A stretch of 64,000 nt of DNA, from assembly GCA_031406155.1 (NCBI GenBank), contig JANOGW010000002.1:1-64000 (forward strand). The letters are read 5' to 3'. Source of the stretch: JACMNW01 sp031406155. GTDB lineage: Bacteria; Pseudomonadota; Alphaproteobacteria; Rhodobacterales; Rhodobacteraceae. Below are positions 7,753-15,989 of this stretch, piece after piece. The position numbers were made by a program, and so were the translations under genes. The first letter of the stretch is position 1. Each line of letters begins with the position of its first letter. The notes below the pieces were generated by a model. The model made no database searches. It saw only the letters and a list, made by a program, of their open reading frames with translations, and was not told the DNA's origin.

Positions 7753-8217
7753 CTACAGCCCAAGCGCGGAAAGGCTTGGGTGATCGTCGGGGCGGCGGCC
7801 AAGCGGCCAGTGGAACTTGCGGTCAGCCTCGGCAATGGGCAGATCGTTGATGCTGGCATGGCGCACGGCCATCAGACCGCCTTCGTCGAATTCCCAGTTT
7901 TCGTTGCCGTAGCTGCGAAACCATTCACCCGCAGCGTTGCGCCATTCATAGGCGAACCGGACGGCGATCCGGTTGCCATGAAAAGCCCAGACCTCCTTGA
8001 TCAGGCGGTAGTCGTGCTCGCCCGCCCATTTCCGGGTCAAAAACGCCTCGATCTCGACCCGACCACGGGGAAACTCGGCCCGGTTCCGCCATTGGCTGTC
8101 GGGGGTATACGCCAGCGCGACGCGCGCCGGATCGCGCCCGTTCCAGGCATCTTCGGCCATCCGCGCCTTTTGCGCAGCGGTCTCGTTCGTGAAAGGCGGC
8201 AGTGGGGGGCGGGACAT
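7753..8217 (-). CDS. NTF2-like protein of the DUF1348 family
   Basis: The 154-residue product matches the DUF1348 / nuclear-transport-factor-2-like cone fold: an N-terminal helix ARMAEDAWNGRDPARVALAY followed by WRNRAEFPRGR, IEAFLTRKW and the strand pattern RIAVRFAYEW..GNENWEFDEGG. Such proteins are soluble homodimers and in operons often act as isomerases, dehydratases or stress proteins of unknown substrate. AAGGAGCC precedes ATG. A hairpin (8239-8261) separates it from the upstream metallo-hydrolase gene on the same strand. Confidence 0.85.
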   Translation of the reverse strand: MSRPPLPPFTNETAAQKARMAEDAWNGRDPARVALAYTPDSQWRNRAEFPRGRVEIEAFLTRKWAGEHDYRLIKEVWAFHGNRIAVRFAYEWRNAAGEWFRSYGNENWEFDEGGLMAVRHASINDLPIAEADRKFHWPLGRRPDDHPSLSALGL

Positions 8218-8238
8218 GATGGCGGCTCCTTGAAGACT

Positions 8239-8261
8239 GGCGGTGCCGCTGGGGCACCGCC
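8239..8261 (-). terminator. Hairpin between the metallo-hydrolase and NTF2-like genes
   Basis: GGCGGTGCC (8239-8247) and GGCACCGCC (8253-8261) form a perfect 9-bp stem with a five-base loop. No T-run follows on the minus strand, so it may only lower read-through or stabilise an mRNA end. Confidence 0.45.
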
Positions 8262-8276
8262 ATGATAGGGCTTGGT

Positions 8277-9236
8277 TCAGAGGTAGGACCAGTCGGCAGG
8301 CAGCCAGCGCAGGGCACCTGCATCGCCCACAATGCGCCCGACGCCGGGGAACGGCATATGGGTCGCGGCGATCAGGGCCTTCTGCTCGGCGGCTTCGGCA
8401 AAGAACCGGGCGCGGGTGGCGTCGGCGGCGGGCTTGTCCATCTCGAACACGATGCCGAAACCGGGAATGGCCGGATGCGCCGCCGGGTGGAACAGCATGT
8501 CCGCGACCAGCAGCAGGCTTTGGTCCCCATCCTCGATCTTCACCCCGATCTGTCCCGGCGTGTGGCCCGACAGATCGAACACCGACACCCCGCGCGAAAT
8601 TTCGCGGTTCCCGTCGATCAGTTGCAGCCGCGGGTACAGCGACACCAATTGTTCCGTCGCAGCAAAGCTTGAATGGGTGATGGCCGGTGCGCGCGCCAGC
8701 ATGCCTGGATCGGTGAAGGTCGCCACATCCCGCCGGTCGATGTAGACCTCGGCGTTGGGATAGTTGTTGACGCCGCCTGCAACCATGCCCGCGATGTGAT
8801 CGACATGCGCATGGCTGAGGATCACCGCGTCGATGCTCGTTGGGGCCACTCCGAGGGCTGCCAGCGTTCCCGGCAGATAGCCCGAGGTGGCGCTGACGGT
8901 TCCGGCCGGACCACTGTCCACGAGAATATACCGTTCGCCGTCATTGATCAGATAGGTCGAGAAGCTGGCCCGCACGCCGTTGTTGCCGGCGGCAAAGACC
9001 GCATCGGTCGCCGCCTTGGCATCGGCAGGCGCCACACCTGTAAACAGCTCATACGGGAAATCGATATAGCCATCCGAGATGACCGTGACCTCGAAGCGCC
9101 CGATCTGGTAGCGCGCCGTGACGGGAAGACGCGCCAGCGGCCCGGTGGACAGCGAGGCTGCCGGTTTGGCGAGCGCCGCAGATAGCGGCAAGGCGGCGAG
9201 TGCGGCGCCAAAGCCGCGACGAGACAGGTTGACCAT
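8277..9236 (-). CDS. Exported MBL-fold metallo-hydrolase
   Basis: The protein has 319 residues. The metal-binding motif HAHVDH (H142, H144, D146, H147) and later ligands (DLSGHTPGQIGV, VADMLFHP) define a metallo-beta-lactamase fold. The N-terminus has a twin-arginine pattern (SRRGFG) and a hydrophobic stretch ending ALAKPA, so Tat-dependent export is likely. ATG at 9236 follows AAAGGACG. It is the first gene of the minus-strand run and is divergent from the LysR gene at 9379, with a conserved inverted repeat between. The substrate is unknown; homologous exported enzymes include quorum-signal lactonases and sulfatases. Confidence 0.87.
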   Translation of the reverse strand: MVNLSRRGFGAALAALPLSAALAKPAASLSTGPLARLPVTARYQIGRFEVTVISDGYIDFPYELFTGVAPADAKAATDAVFAAGNNGVRASFSTYLINDGERYILVDSGPAGTVSATSGYLPGTLAALGVAPTSIDAVILSHAHVDHIAGMVAGGVNNYPNAEVYIDRRDVATFTDPGMLARAPAITHSSFAATEQLVSLYPRLQLIDGNREISRGVSVFDLSGHTPGQIGVKIEDGDQSLLLVADMLFHPAAHPAIPGFGIVFEMDKPAADATRARFFAEAAEQKALIAATHMPFPGVGRIVGDAGALRWLPADWSYL

Positions 9237-9330
9237 AAGACGTCCTTTCAAGGGTTGCGGTGTTCTGGGGTGGTCCCGTCGGCTGTGGGCCATCGAACCT
9301 TGATCCGGACTATGGTCTGGCGCTGGCATT

Positions 9331-9365
9331 GAAAGAATACGCGTAGTGTGGAATTGATTATTCCA
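9331..9365 (+). promoter_or_regulatory. LysR-type operator/promoter block, copy 1
   Basis: The block reads GAAAGAATACG (9331-9341), seven variable bases, then the perfect inverted repeat TGGAAT-N5-ATTCCA (9349-9365). It lies 13 bases before the LysR start and between divergent genes, the classic autoregulatory position. The whole arrangement recurs, inverted, at 10886-10920. Confidence 0.65.
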
Positions 9366-9378
9366 TCGAGGGGAATGA

Positions 9379-10278
9379 ATGGACCGCTTTCACGAAATCG
9401 AGGTGTTCATCGCCGTCAACGACGCGGGCAGTTTTGCAAAGGCAGGCCAGCGGCTTCGCATGTCACCCCCTGCAGTGACCCGGGCGATATCGGCGTTGGA
9501 AGACCGCCTTGGGGCCCGGCTGTTTCAGCGCACGACCCGCCGCCTTGCGATCACGGATGTTGGAACGCGGTTTCTGGAAAGTGCGCGCCGCATCCTCGAC
9601 GATCTTGGCACCGCCGAACGCGAGGCGCTTGGTGCCACTGCGACGGCGCGCGGGCACCTCACGGTTACGGCCTCGGTGACGCTGGGGCGGTCGCTGCTGG
9701 CACCTGTCGCCCGCCAGTTCCTGACTGAGTATCCCGAGATTACCCTGTCGGTTCTGTTGCTTGACCGCGTCACGAACCTGATCGAGGAAGGCCTTGATGC
9801 AGCTGTGCGCATCGGGACCTTGCCGGATTCGACCATGGTCGCGAGGAAACTCGGATCGGTGCGCCGGATTCTGGTGGCCAGCCCGGACTATCTTGCAAGG
9901 CACGGCACGCCAACCGTACCGTCCGACCTGACCCGGCATGCGATGATTGCCTTCACGGGGCTGATGCCGAACCGCGAGTGGCGGTTTCTGGACGGACGCA
10001 GCGGGAAAAGCGTGTCCTTCATGCCGAGGTTCGAGATCAATGATGCTCTCTCCGCGATCGCGGCGGCAGAAGCTGGCGACGGCATAGCCGCAGCCCTGTC
10101 CTACATGGTCGCAGACAAGATCCGCCTAGGCAGCCTTGTCCTGCTCATGGAGGACCTGGCGCCATCGCCTGTGCCCGTCCAACTTGTCTTTCCGCAAAGC
10201 CGCTTGCTGGCACCCAAGCTGCGCGCCTTCGTCGATTTTGCCGCACCGCGCCTGAAACGGGCATTAGACGATCTTTAG
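9379..10278 (+). CDS. LysR-family transcriptional regulator
   Basis: The protein has 299 residues. The winged helix-turn-helix spans about residues 1-60 (MDRFHEIEVFIAVNDAGS, FAKAGQRLRMSPPAVTRAIS, ALEDRLGARLFQRTTR), followed by a periplasmic-binding-like effector domain of the CrgA/AaeR type. It is divergent from the metallo-hydrolase operon and probably controls it through TGGAAT-N5-ATTCCA at 9349-9365. Remnants of a close paralogue and of another LysR gene lie 0.1-0.6 kb downstream. This may be the only survivor able to act on the duplicated operator. Confidence 0.9.
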   Translation: MDRFHEIEVFIAVNDAGSFAKAGQRLRMSPPAVTRAISALEDRLGARLFQRTTRRLAITDVGTRFLESARRILDDLGTAEREALGATATARGHLTVTASVTLGRSLLAPVARQFLTEYPEITLSVLLLDRVTNLIEEGLDAAVRIGTLPDSTMVARKLGSVRRILVASPDYLARHGTPTVPSDLTRHAMIAFTGLMPNREWRFLDGRSGKSVSFMPRFEINDALSAIAAAEAGDGIAAALSYMVADKIRLGSLVLLMEDLAPSPVPVQLVFPQSRLLAPKLRAFVDFAAPRLKRALDDL

Positions 10279-10413
10279 GTGTCCGGTGAAGTGGATCTCG
10301 AATGATCCCGCACGACCTGACCGGGGCCGGTGTTTCGTTTTTCGAAATGGTCCTGTGCGAACGACGGAACAGCCACCTCGGCTGGCGGGGCGATTCGCAC
10401 CGGAGCAGCAGCA

Positions 10414-10785
10414 GTGGAAAGATTTGAACAGATGCGCGTTTTCATGAAAGTCGCGGAAACAGGTAGTTTTTCCTTGGCCGCGCGGCAACTGAACAAAAGC
10501 CCCCCGCTGTCACCCGGGCCGTTGCGACACTTGAGGCCGACATTGGGGCGCGCCTCCTGACCCGGACAACGCGTTGGACGAAACTTGCAGAGCGAGGATC
10601 CAGTATCACGGCGATTGCCGGCGTATCCTTGCTGATGTCGTCGAGGCAGGGGCGGTAGCAGGCGGGTTCCATGGCCTTCCAAGGGGCAATCTGAAGGTAA
10701 CGACCCCGGTCATCTTCAGGCGTACATTTCTGGACCCGATCCTGATCGAGGACTTGATGGCCCATCCCGGCGCGACCGCGTCTTC
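10414..10785 (+). pseudogene. Frameshifted and truncated LysR-family gene
   Basis: A GTG start leads into a typical LysR N-terminus (VERFEQMRVFMKVAETGSFS). The frame breaks at a five-C tract (10501-10505), where one more base would restore the SPPAVTRAVATLEADIGARL continuation. A second break near 10,595-10,600 moves homology to the frame encoding YHGDCRRILADVVEAGA and PRGNLKVTTPVIFRRTFLDP. Homology stops around residue 120, where the inverted remnant of another LysR gene begins. It cannot make a functional regulator. Confidence 0.75.
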
Positions 10786-10811
10786 GCTTCTGCTGGGCCG
10801 ATTGCTTTACT

Positions 10812-10871
10812 TGCCAAAGCTTCCGGAATCGTTGACGGCGCCGAAAACTTCTATCTCGGGAAAGCGGTCTA
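10812..10871 (-). pseudogene. N-terminal remnant of a paralogue of the 9379 LysR gene
   Basis: Read on the minus strand this segment encodes DRFPEIEVFGAVNDSGSFGK followed by a stop, nearly identical in order to DRFHEIEVFIAVNDAGSFAK of the intact gene at 9379. The base corresponding to the start codon is GTA instead of ATG. Only about 20 codons remain. It joins tail-to-tail with the other LysR remnant, and its own operator copy survives just upstream. Confidence 0.72.
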
Positions 10872-10885
10872 CCCGTTCCACCTGA

Positions 10886-10920
10886 TGGAATGGTCAATTC
10901 CATATTGAACGTATTCTTTC
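10886..10920 (-). promoter_or_regulatory. LysR-type operator/promoter block, copy 2 (inverted)
   Basis: On the minus strand this reads GAAAGAATACG, seven variable bases, then TGGAAT-N5-ATTCCA (10886-10902 on the plus strand). Length, spacing and half-sites equal those of the block at 9331-9365. It lies upstream of the flavoprotein gene at 11019, so the surviving LysR protein could regulate that gene in trans. Confidence 0.62.
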
Positions 10921-11018
10921 GAAAGCGGCACTCAACCATACTCGTGATCGGCCTTTCGGGGTATGAGCCAAAGGGACCGCACAACTCCACTTGCTGAAAC
11001 CCCTCGAAAGGACAGCCC

Positions 11019-12395
11019 ATGAATGAAACATTCGACAGCATCGTGATCGGGGCTGGCCAGGCTGGTCCGGCGATGGCGGCCCGGTTGGCTGCGTCCGGCG
11101 AACGGGTCGCGTTGATCGAACGCGACCAGATGGGCGGCACCTGCGTGAATACCGGCTGCATGCCGACCAAGACGCTTGTCGCTTCGGCCCATGCCGCGTG
11201 GCTGGCGCGCGAGGGTGAACGGTTCGGCGTCCTGACCGGCCCGGTATCGGTGGACGCAGCACGGGTGCGCGCGCGCAAGGATGCCGTGGTGCAGACCGCG
11301 CGGGGCAATGTCACCCGCTGGATGGAAAACACTGCCGGCATCACCGTGATCCGCGGACACGCGCGGTTCACCGGATCACACACGGTCGCGGTCGGGGACC
11401 GGCACCTGCAAGCCGCGCGGATCTTTGTCAACGTGGGTGCCAGGGCCACGGTGCCGCCAGTGCCGGGGATCGATACCGTCCCCTATCTGACCAATGCCGA
11501 TGTGATGGATCTGGACGTGGTGCCCAACCACCTTTTCATCCTGGGTGGCAGCTATATCAGCCTTGAATTCGCACAGATCTTTCGCCGCTTCGGGGCCGAG
11601 GTGACCGTGCTTGAAGCCGCGCCGACGTTCCTTGGCCGCGAGGATCCCGATATCGCCGCACAAATCCATGGGATACTCACCGGCGAGGGCATCCGGATCG
11701 AGGTCGGCATCACCGATCTGTCCTTTGCACCGGCAGATCATGGCATCGCCGCGCGTTTTCGTACCGCTGCTGGGGACGATGTCGCGTTGACGGGCAGCCA
11801 TCTGCTGGTCGCCACCGGGCGGCGGCCGAATACGGATGATCTGGGGCTTGATGCGGCAGGGCTGGCCGCCGACCCGCGCGGCGTCATCCCGGTGGACGAG
11901 GCTTGCCGCAGCGCGCAGCTGCACATCTGGGTGCTGGGCGAGGCGAACGGCCGCGGGGCCTTTACCCACACCGCCTACAACGACTTTGAAATCGTGGCGG
12001 GGAACCTTCTGGACGGCGAGGACCGCAAGATCAGTGATCGAAAGCCGGTTTATGCGCTGTTCATCGACCCGCCCCTTGGCCGGATCGGCATGAGCGAGGC
12101 AGAGGCACGCGCTGCCGGTCACCGCGTTCTGGTCGGCACGCGGGCGATGGCGCGGGTCGGCCGTGCCGTCGAGGTCGGCGAGACACGCGGGATGATGAAG
12201 ATCATCTTCGACGCCGAAAGCCGCCGCCTTCTGGGGGCCGCGATCATCGGCTTTCACGGTGACGAGGCGGTGCAGTTCCTGTTGCCCGCGCTGTATCAGG
12301 GCCTGACCGACCGCGACATTCGCGCCATGACCGGCATCCATCCGACGGTCACCGAACTGCTGCCCTACGCTATCGCCGATGCGAAAGAGGTCTGA
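11019..12395 (+). CDS. Mercuric-reductase-like FAD-dependent pyridine nucleotide-disulfide oxidoreductase
   Basis: The 458-residue class I flavoprotein has an FAD-binding GAGQAGPAMAARLA start, the redox-active pair C42-x4-C47 (GTCVNTGCMPTK), an NAD(P)-binding LGGSYISLEFAQIFRRFG segment and the C-terminal dimer domain with H441-x4-E446 (GIHPTVTE). It lacks the N-terminal HMA domain and the C-terminal vicinal cysteines of MerA, so mercury reduction is unlikely. Dihydrolipoyl dehydrogenase or glutathione-reductase-like activity on a small disulfide or metal is more likely. GAAAGGAC precedes ATG. A former divergent LysR gene has decayed; its operator remains at 10886-10920. Confidence 0.85.
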   Translation: MNETFDSIVIGAGQAGPAMAARLAASGERVALIERDQMGGTCVNTGCMPTKTLVASAHAAWLAREGERFGVLTGPVSVDAARVRARKDAVVQTARGNVTRWMENTAGITVIRGHARFTGSHTVAVGDRHLQAARIFVNVGARATVPPVPGIDTVPYLTNADVMDLDVVPNHLFILGGSYISLEFAQIFRRFGAEVTVLEAAPTFLGREDPDIAAQIHGILTGEGIRIEVGITDLSFAPADHGIAARFRTAAGDDVALTGSHLLVATGRRPNTDDLGLDAAGLAADPRGVIPVDEACRSAQLHIWVLGEANGRGAFTHTAYNDFEIVAGNLLDGEDRKISDRKPVYALFIDPPLGRIGMSEAEARAAGHRVLVGTRAMARVGRAVEVGETRGMMKIIFDAESRRLLGAAIIGFHGDEAVQFLLPALYQGLTDRDIRAMTGIHPTVTELLPYAIADAKEV

Positions 12396-12534
12396 GACGT
12401 CAGGGGGCCGCGAGAAATTGGCCACGGACAATCAGCTTGGTTGAGAGGTGTCGCTAGACGACCGATATCAACGCTTTGAAGGCGGTGCAAATGGCCAAGC
12501 ACCACACAACACGGCTCCGATGGGTGGATACCTG

Positions 12535-12775
12535 ATGCTTAACTTCGACCCCGCCCGTTTTCTGAGGATTCAGACCGATGCCTACGAGACTGCACGCGTG
12601 CTTGGTGCGTTGGTCCAGTATCTTGTCACCAAGGGCGCCGAAAGCTTGTTTTTCATGGGTTCAGGTGGCACGGGCAGTCTGATGCAGCCTGCCACCGATT
12701 TTACGGTGCGCGCCTCTGCACTGCCATGCTACAACATCCTTTGCGCGCAAATCGCGCTGACGGGGCATTGCGCGT
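12535..12775 (+). pseudogene. Truncated SIS-domain sugar isomerase-like gene
   Basis: From ATG at 12535 the frame encodes MLNFDPARFLRIQTDAYETA and then the phosphosugar-binding loop LFFMGSGGTGSLMQPATDF, characteristic of SIS-domain deglycases and isomerases related to FrlB/AgaS. After about 80 codons the sequence passes into an IS3-type transposase fragment on the opposite strand, and the remaining three quarters of the usual protein are missing. The break coincides with the edge of the insertion-sequence remnant. Confidence 0.6.
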
Positions 12776-13200
12776 TACCTGGCTGCCAGAAGTCAAGCGT
12801 CACGTCGTGCTGACAGGCGCAGAGGTCGCGCGCGATAAATTCGCTGCTTTGTGCCACCCGGATGGCATTCGGCAGCCCGATCTCTGCGCCAACGCTTTCC
12901 AGCACTTCGATCACGTCCAGGGCCCAAAAACCGGAGCTTCGGCACGAATGCAGGGGCATAGCGGCTGAACGTATTGACAGCGGTAAGAACCCGGATCTGC
13001 GTTCCCGTCGCAAGCTGGTCATGCCCATTCGTTGGGAAAACGATCCCCCGGATCGTTTTCTGATCCGCCTCATTCCATCGCCCAGCTCTGTCGCCAGAGA
13101 AGCATATCGATGCAACGAAAACCATAGCGCACCCGGATCTCGACGATTTCCTTGATCCGCTTGACTAGCGCACCCTGCGGGAAACGCCGTGTATCACGGT
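12765..13200 (-). mobile_element. Degenerate IS3-family insertion sequence fragment (orfB)
   Basis: Minus-strand frames encode pieces of an IS3/IS407-type OrfB in the correct order: ALVKRIKEIVEIRVRYGFR (upstream helical region), HDQLATGTQIRVLTAVNTFS (start of the DDE core), DVIEVLESVGAEIGLPNAIR and then DLCACQHDVTLDFWQPGNA (around the second catalytic Asp). The pieces are in different frames, with an internal deletion near 13,040-13,090 and a 10-bp perfect palindrome (13037-13059) inside. The DDE glutamate end and both terminal repeats are not found. It cannot transpose by itself. Confidence 0.68.
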
Positions 13201-13434
13201 GCCGCACGACCGCTACAGGTTCTTCGCCATAGCCTAGTCAAACCTCACGGTTCGGGGCGTCATCTCGGAGTATTTGGCGATCGAGGTAATCTGGGAATAG
13301 CCTGCGGTTTCAACAGGTTTATGTTACAAGACCTGGCAGAACCAGGGCCACATCGCCTAGCACGAAAACAGTGTTTATGCTGTGCTTGGGTAGCTCGCAC
13401 CGGGCGGCGGCGTCACCTAGGTGCTTGATTAAAT

Positions 13435-13509
13435 TGGCTCCGGCGGTAGGGATCGAACCTACGACCAATTGATTAACAGTCAACTGCTCTACCGCTGAGC
13501 TACGCCGGA
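13435..13509 (-). tRNA. tRNA-Asn (GTT)
   Basis: On the minus strand the acceptor TCCGGCG pairs with CGCCGGA, followed by discriminator G and encoded CCA. The D arm GTAGCTCAGCGGTAGAGC, anticodon arm TTGACTGTTAATCAA (anticodon GTT) and T arm GTAGGTTCGATCCCTAC are all intact. It lies between the accessory region and the core genes that follow. Confidence 0.96.
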
Positions 13510-13579
13510 ACACCGAGGGCCGTATAGCAACCTGACCCGGGGGCGTAAAGGGGCATTGCGCAGAAAGTGTACACTGGTG

Positions 13580-14482
13580 TCAGGCCAGTGAGAAGACGGC
13601 GTCAGGGCCCGGGCAGGGTGCGGCGGTCAGCAGGTTTCGCCCTTCAAGATCAATGAGATGCGCGAGGACGTTGCGGAGGGCGGCGTCCATCAGGGTGGGT
13701 GGAATGTCGGTGTAGACCATGCGGGTCAGATGGCCAATTTCGGTGGCGCCCGTGCTGAGGGCCGCCAGCAAGGCCCGCTCGCGGTCAAGGCGATGTGTGA
13801 TCAGGTCAGCGATGCGGCGTTGGGGCTGCAAGATCGCGGCGCCGTGGCCCGGCAGAAACTCGGTCCATTGCCGCTGTGTCAACTTCTTCAATGCGGCCAT
13901 GTAGTCGGTCATGTCGCCGTCGGGAGGCGAGATCAGCGAGGTTGACCATCCCATGACATGGTCGCCAGAAAACAAGACGTTGCCAGATGCAAAGCACAAG
14001 TGATTGCCCATGTGGCCGGGAGTATGGATCGCCTCAAGCGTCCAATCCTGCCCGACGACTGTCTCTGCGTCCGCCAGCAGGATGTCGGGCAGGAAGCCGT
14101 GATCAACGCCCTGGCCGCCACCTAACGGCGCTTGGGTCATCAGACGCTGCATCGCTGCGGAACGGCCGCTGTCTGCCGCCCCGAACGCAAGAACAGGCGC
14201 GCCGGTGGCTTGCGCAAGATGACGCGACAGGCCGGAATGATCCAGATGGGCGTGGCTGACGAAAATATGGCTGATGCGTTCGCCGGGGTCCAACGCGCTT
14301 AGGATTGCCTCGTGATGGCGCGCGATCGCCGGGCCAGGGTCGATGACGGCAACCTTGCCTGACCCCAGAATATAAGTATTGGTGCCTTTGTGCGTCATTG
14401 GCGATGGGTTCGGGGCCAGAACGGAGCGTATTTTCGGCGCCGGCGCGGGATCGTAATGTCTGGGCGGAGTCTTACCTGTCAT
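13580..14482 (-). CDS. MBL-fold metallo-hydrolase (LACTB2 / glyoxalase II-like)
   Basis: The protein has 300 residues. The metallo-beta-lactamase motif SHAHLDHSG (H77, H79, D81, H82) is followed by HTPGHMGNH, SGDHVMGWSTSLISPPDGD and FLPGHGAAI, the pattern of the LACTB2-type branch with a C-terminal winged-helix-like region (TRMVYTDIPPTLMDAALRNVLAHLI). It has no signal peptide and is therefore cytoplasmic. It is divergent from the sensor kinase at 14625. A thioesterase, lactonase or RNase-type hydrolase role is possible; the substrate is not evident. Confidence 0.88.
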   Translation of the reverse strand: MTGKTPPRHYDPAPAPKIRSVLAPNPSPMTHKGTNTYILGSGKVAVIDPGPAIARHHEAILSALDPGERISHIFVSHAHLDHSGLSRHLAQATGAPVLAFGAADSGRSAAMQRLMTQAPLGGGQGVDHGFLPDILLADAETVVGQDWTLEAIHTPGHMGNHLCFASGNVLFSGDHVMGWSTSLISPPDGDMTDYMAALKKLTQRQWTEFLPGHGAAILQPQRRIADLITHRLDRERALLAALSTGATEIGHLTRMVYTDIPPTLMDAALRNVLAHLIDLEGRNLLTAAPCPGPDAVFSLA

Positions 14483-14624
14483 GATCTGTCGCTTTCTACC
14501 ACTGCAACCCGTCGCTAAAACTGCCTGCGTCTGATTGGAAACAAGCGCCCCCTTTGGTCTTTTGGTGTGCCGCGGATTCCGAAAAACGTTTCACACTTCA
14601 AGGAATGCGCTTTAGGCTGACCGC

Positions 14625-15944
14625 ATGTTCAAATCGATCAAATACCTGATGCCGCGAAGCCTGTATGGTCGGGCTGCCCTGATCCTCATCGTGCCGGTCG
14701 TCACGATCCAGATTGTGGTATCGGTTACGTTTATACAACGGCATTTTGAACGGGTGACCGAACAGATGACGCAAAGCGTGGCGCTGGAGGTGCAGTTGTT
14801 GCGCGATCAACTGGACACCGCGCAGGATCTTGGAGACGCGCAGGCCCGCCTTGCCCCGCTGGCGCAGACCCTCGATCTGAAGTTCGTCGTGCCGGCACCC
14901 AGATCCGATCCCGGCGACAGGCGTGACTTTTGGGATTGGTCGGGCCGTGCCGTGATCGCCACGATCAGGGGCAGCTTTCCCGATCTTGTCGCAAGCGAGT
15001 TGCCGTCCCGCCCCAGAGAGGCCCGATTTACCTTTGATACCAGATTTGGCCCCTTGATGGTGTCGGTTGATCGTGCGCGGGTTTCTGCGTCCAATCCGCA
15101 TCAGTTGTTGGTGCTTATGCTGGTCACGTCAGCGTTGATGACCTTCATTGCCTATCTGTTTTTGCGCAACCAGTTGCGACCGGTCAAATTGCTGGGCGAG
15201 GCGGCGGCAGCCTTCGGCAAGGGGCAGCAGATGGCGTACCGCCCGCGCGGCGCACTGGAGGTGCGTGCGGCAGGAACGGCATTTCTGGACATGCGGGGGA
15301 GGATTGAGCGGCAGATCGAACAGCGCACCCTGATGCTGTCAGGCATCAGCCATGATTTGCGCAGCCCGCTTACGCGTCTGAAACTGGGGTTGTCGCTGCT
15401 TCCTGAAGACGGCGAGGCCGAAGCATTGCTGCAAGATGTCAGCGACATGGAACGTCTGGTGGATGAATTTTTGGCATTTGTCCGTGGCGACGCCATGGAA
15501 ACACCCGAGGATACCGATCCCGTGGCACTGGCACGGCGCGCGGTGGAAAATGGGCAGCGCATGGGCCACGCGGTCGCAATGCACGAGGTCGCGGCGCAGG
15601 GTCACGTGCGGCTGCGCCCTGCCGCGGTGACCCGCGCCCTGGAGAACCTGATCGGCAATGCGGTCCGCTTTGGCAAGCTGGCACGCGTTTCGGTGTCGAT
15701 GACAGAACGAACGGTGCGCTTCGTGGTCGAGGATGACGGGCCCGGCATCCCTAAGGACCTTCGCGAAGAAGCGATGTTGCCGTTTGCGCGCCTTGATGGC
15801 GCGCGCGACCCGAATCGTGGGGGAGGAGTTGGCCTTGGCCTGTCAATCGCGGCCGACATTGCCCGCAGTCACGGTGGAACGCTTCGGTTGGGAGACAGCG
15901 AGGCGTTGGGCGGGCTGAAAGCGGAACTCGTGCTGGCGCGATAG
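14625..15944 (+). CDS. EnvZ-like sensor histidine kinase
   Basis: The 439-residue membrane kinase has transmembrane segments at about 17-37 and 160-181 enclosing a roughly 120-residue periplasmic domain. A HAMP-like linker follows, then the H-box SGISHDLRSPLTRLKLG with phosphoacceptor His243 and a HATPase_c domain (N-box NLIGNAVRFG, G1 DDGPGIP, G2 GGGVGLGLS). It resembles the osmosensor-type EnvZ branch. No response regulator is adjacent on either side, so its partner must be encoded elsewhere. Confidence 0.88.
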   Translation: MFKSIKYLMPRSLYGRAALILIVPVVTIQIVVSVTFIQRHFERVTEQMTQSVALEVQLLRDQLDTAQDLGDAQARLAPLAQTLDLKFVVPAPRSDPGDRRDFWDWSGRAVIATIRGSFPDLVASELPSRPREARFTFDTRFGPLMVSVDRARVSASNPHQLLVLMLVTSALMTFIAYLFLRNQLRPVKLLGEAAAAFGKGQQMAYRPRGALEVRAAGTAFLDMRGRIERQIEQRTLMLSGISHDLRSPLTRLKLGLSLLPEDGEAEALLQDVSDMERLVDEFLAFVRGDAMETPEDTDPVALARRAVENGQRMGHAVAMHEVAAQGHVRLRPAAVTRALENLIGNAVRFGKLARVSVSMTERTVRFVVEDDGPGIPKDLREEAMLPFARLDGARDPNRGGGVGLGLSIAADIARSHGGTLRLGDSEALGGLKAELVLAR

Positions 15945-15989
15945 GGTGCTCGCGCCGTCATGCGGATTTGGGGAAACGCGGTGTGCGGG

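Noticed and set aside
11019..12395. Assignment as mercuric reductase (merA)
   Set aside because: It lacks the N-terminal metal-binding domain and the C-terminal Cys-Cys pair, and no other mer gene is present.
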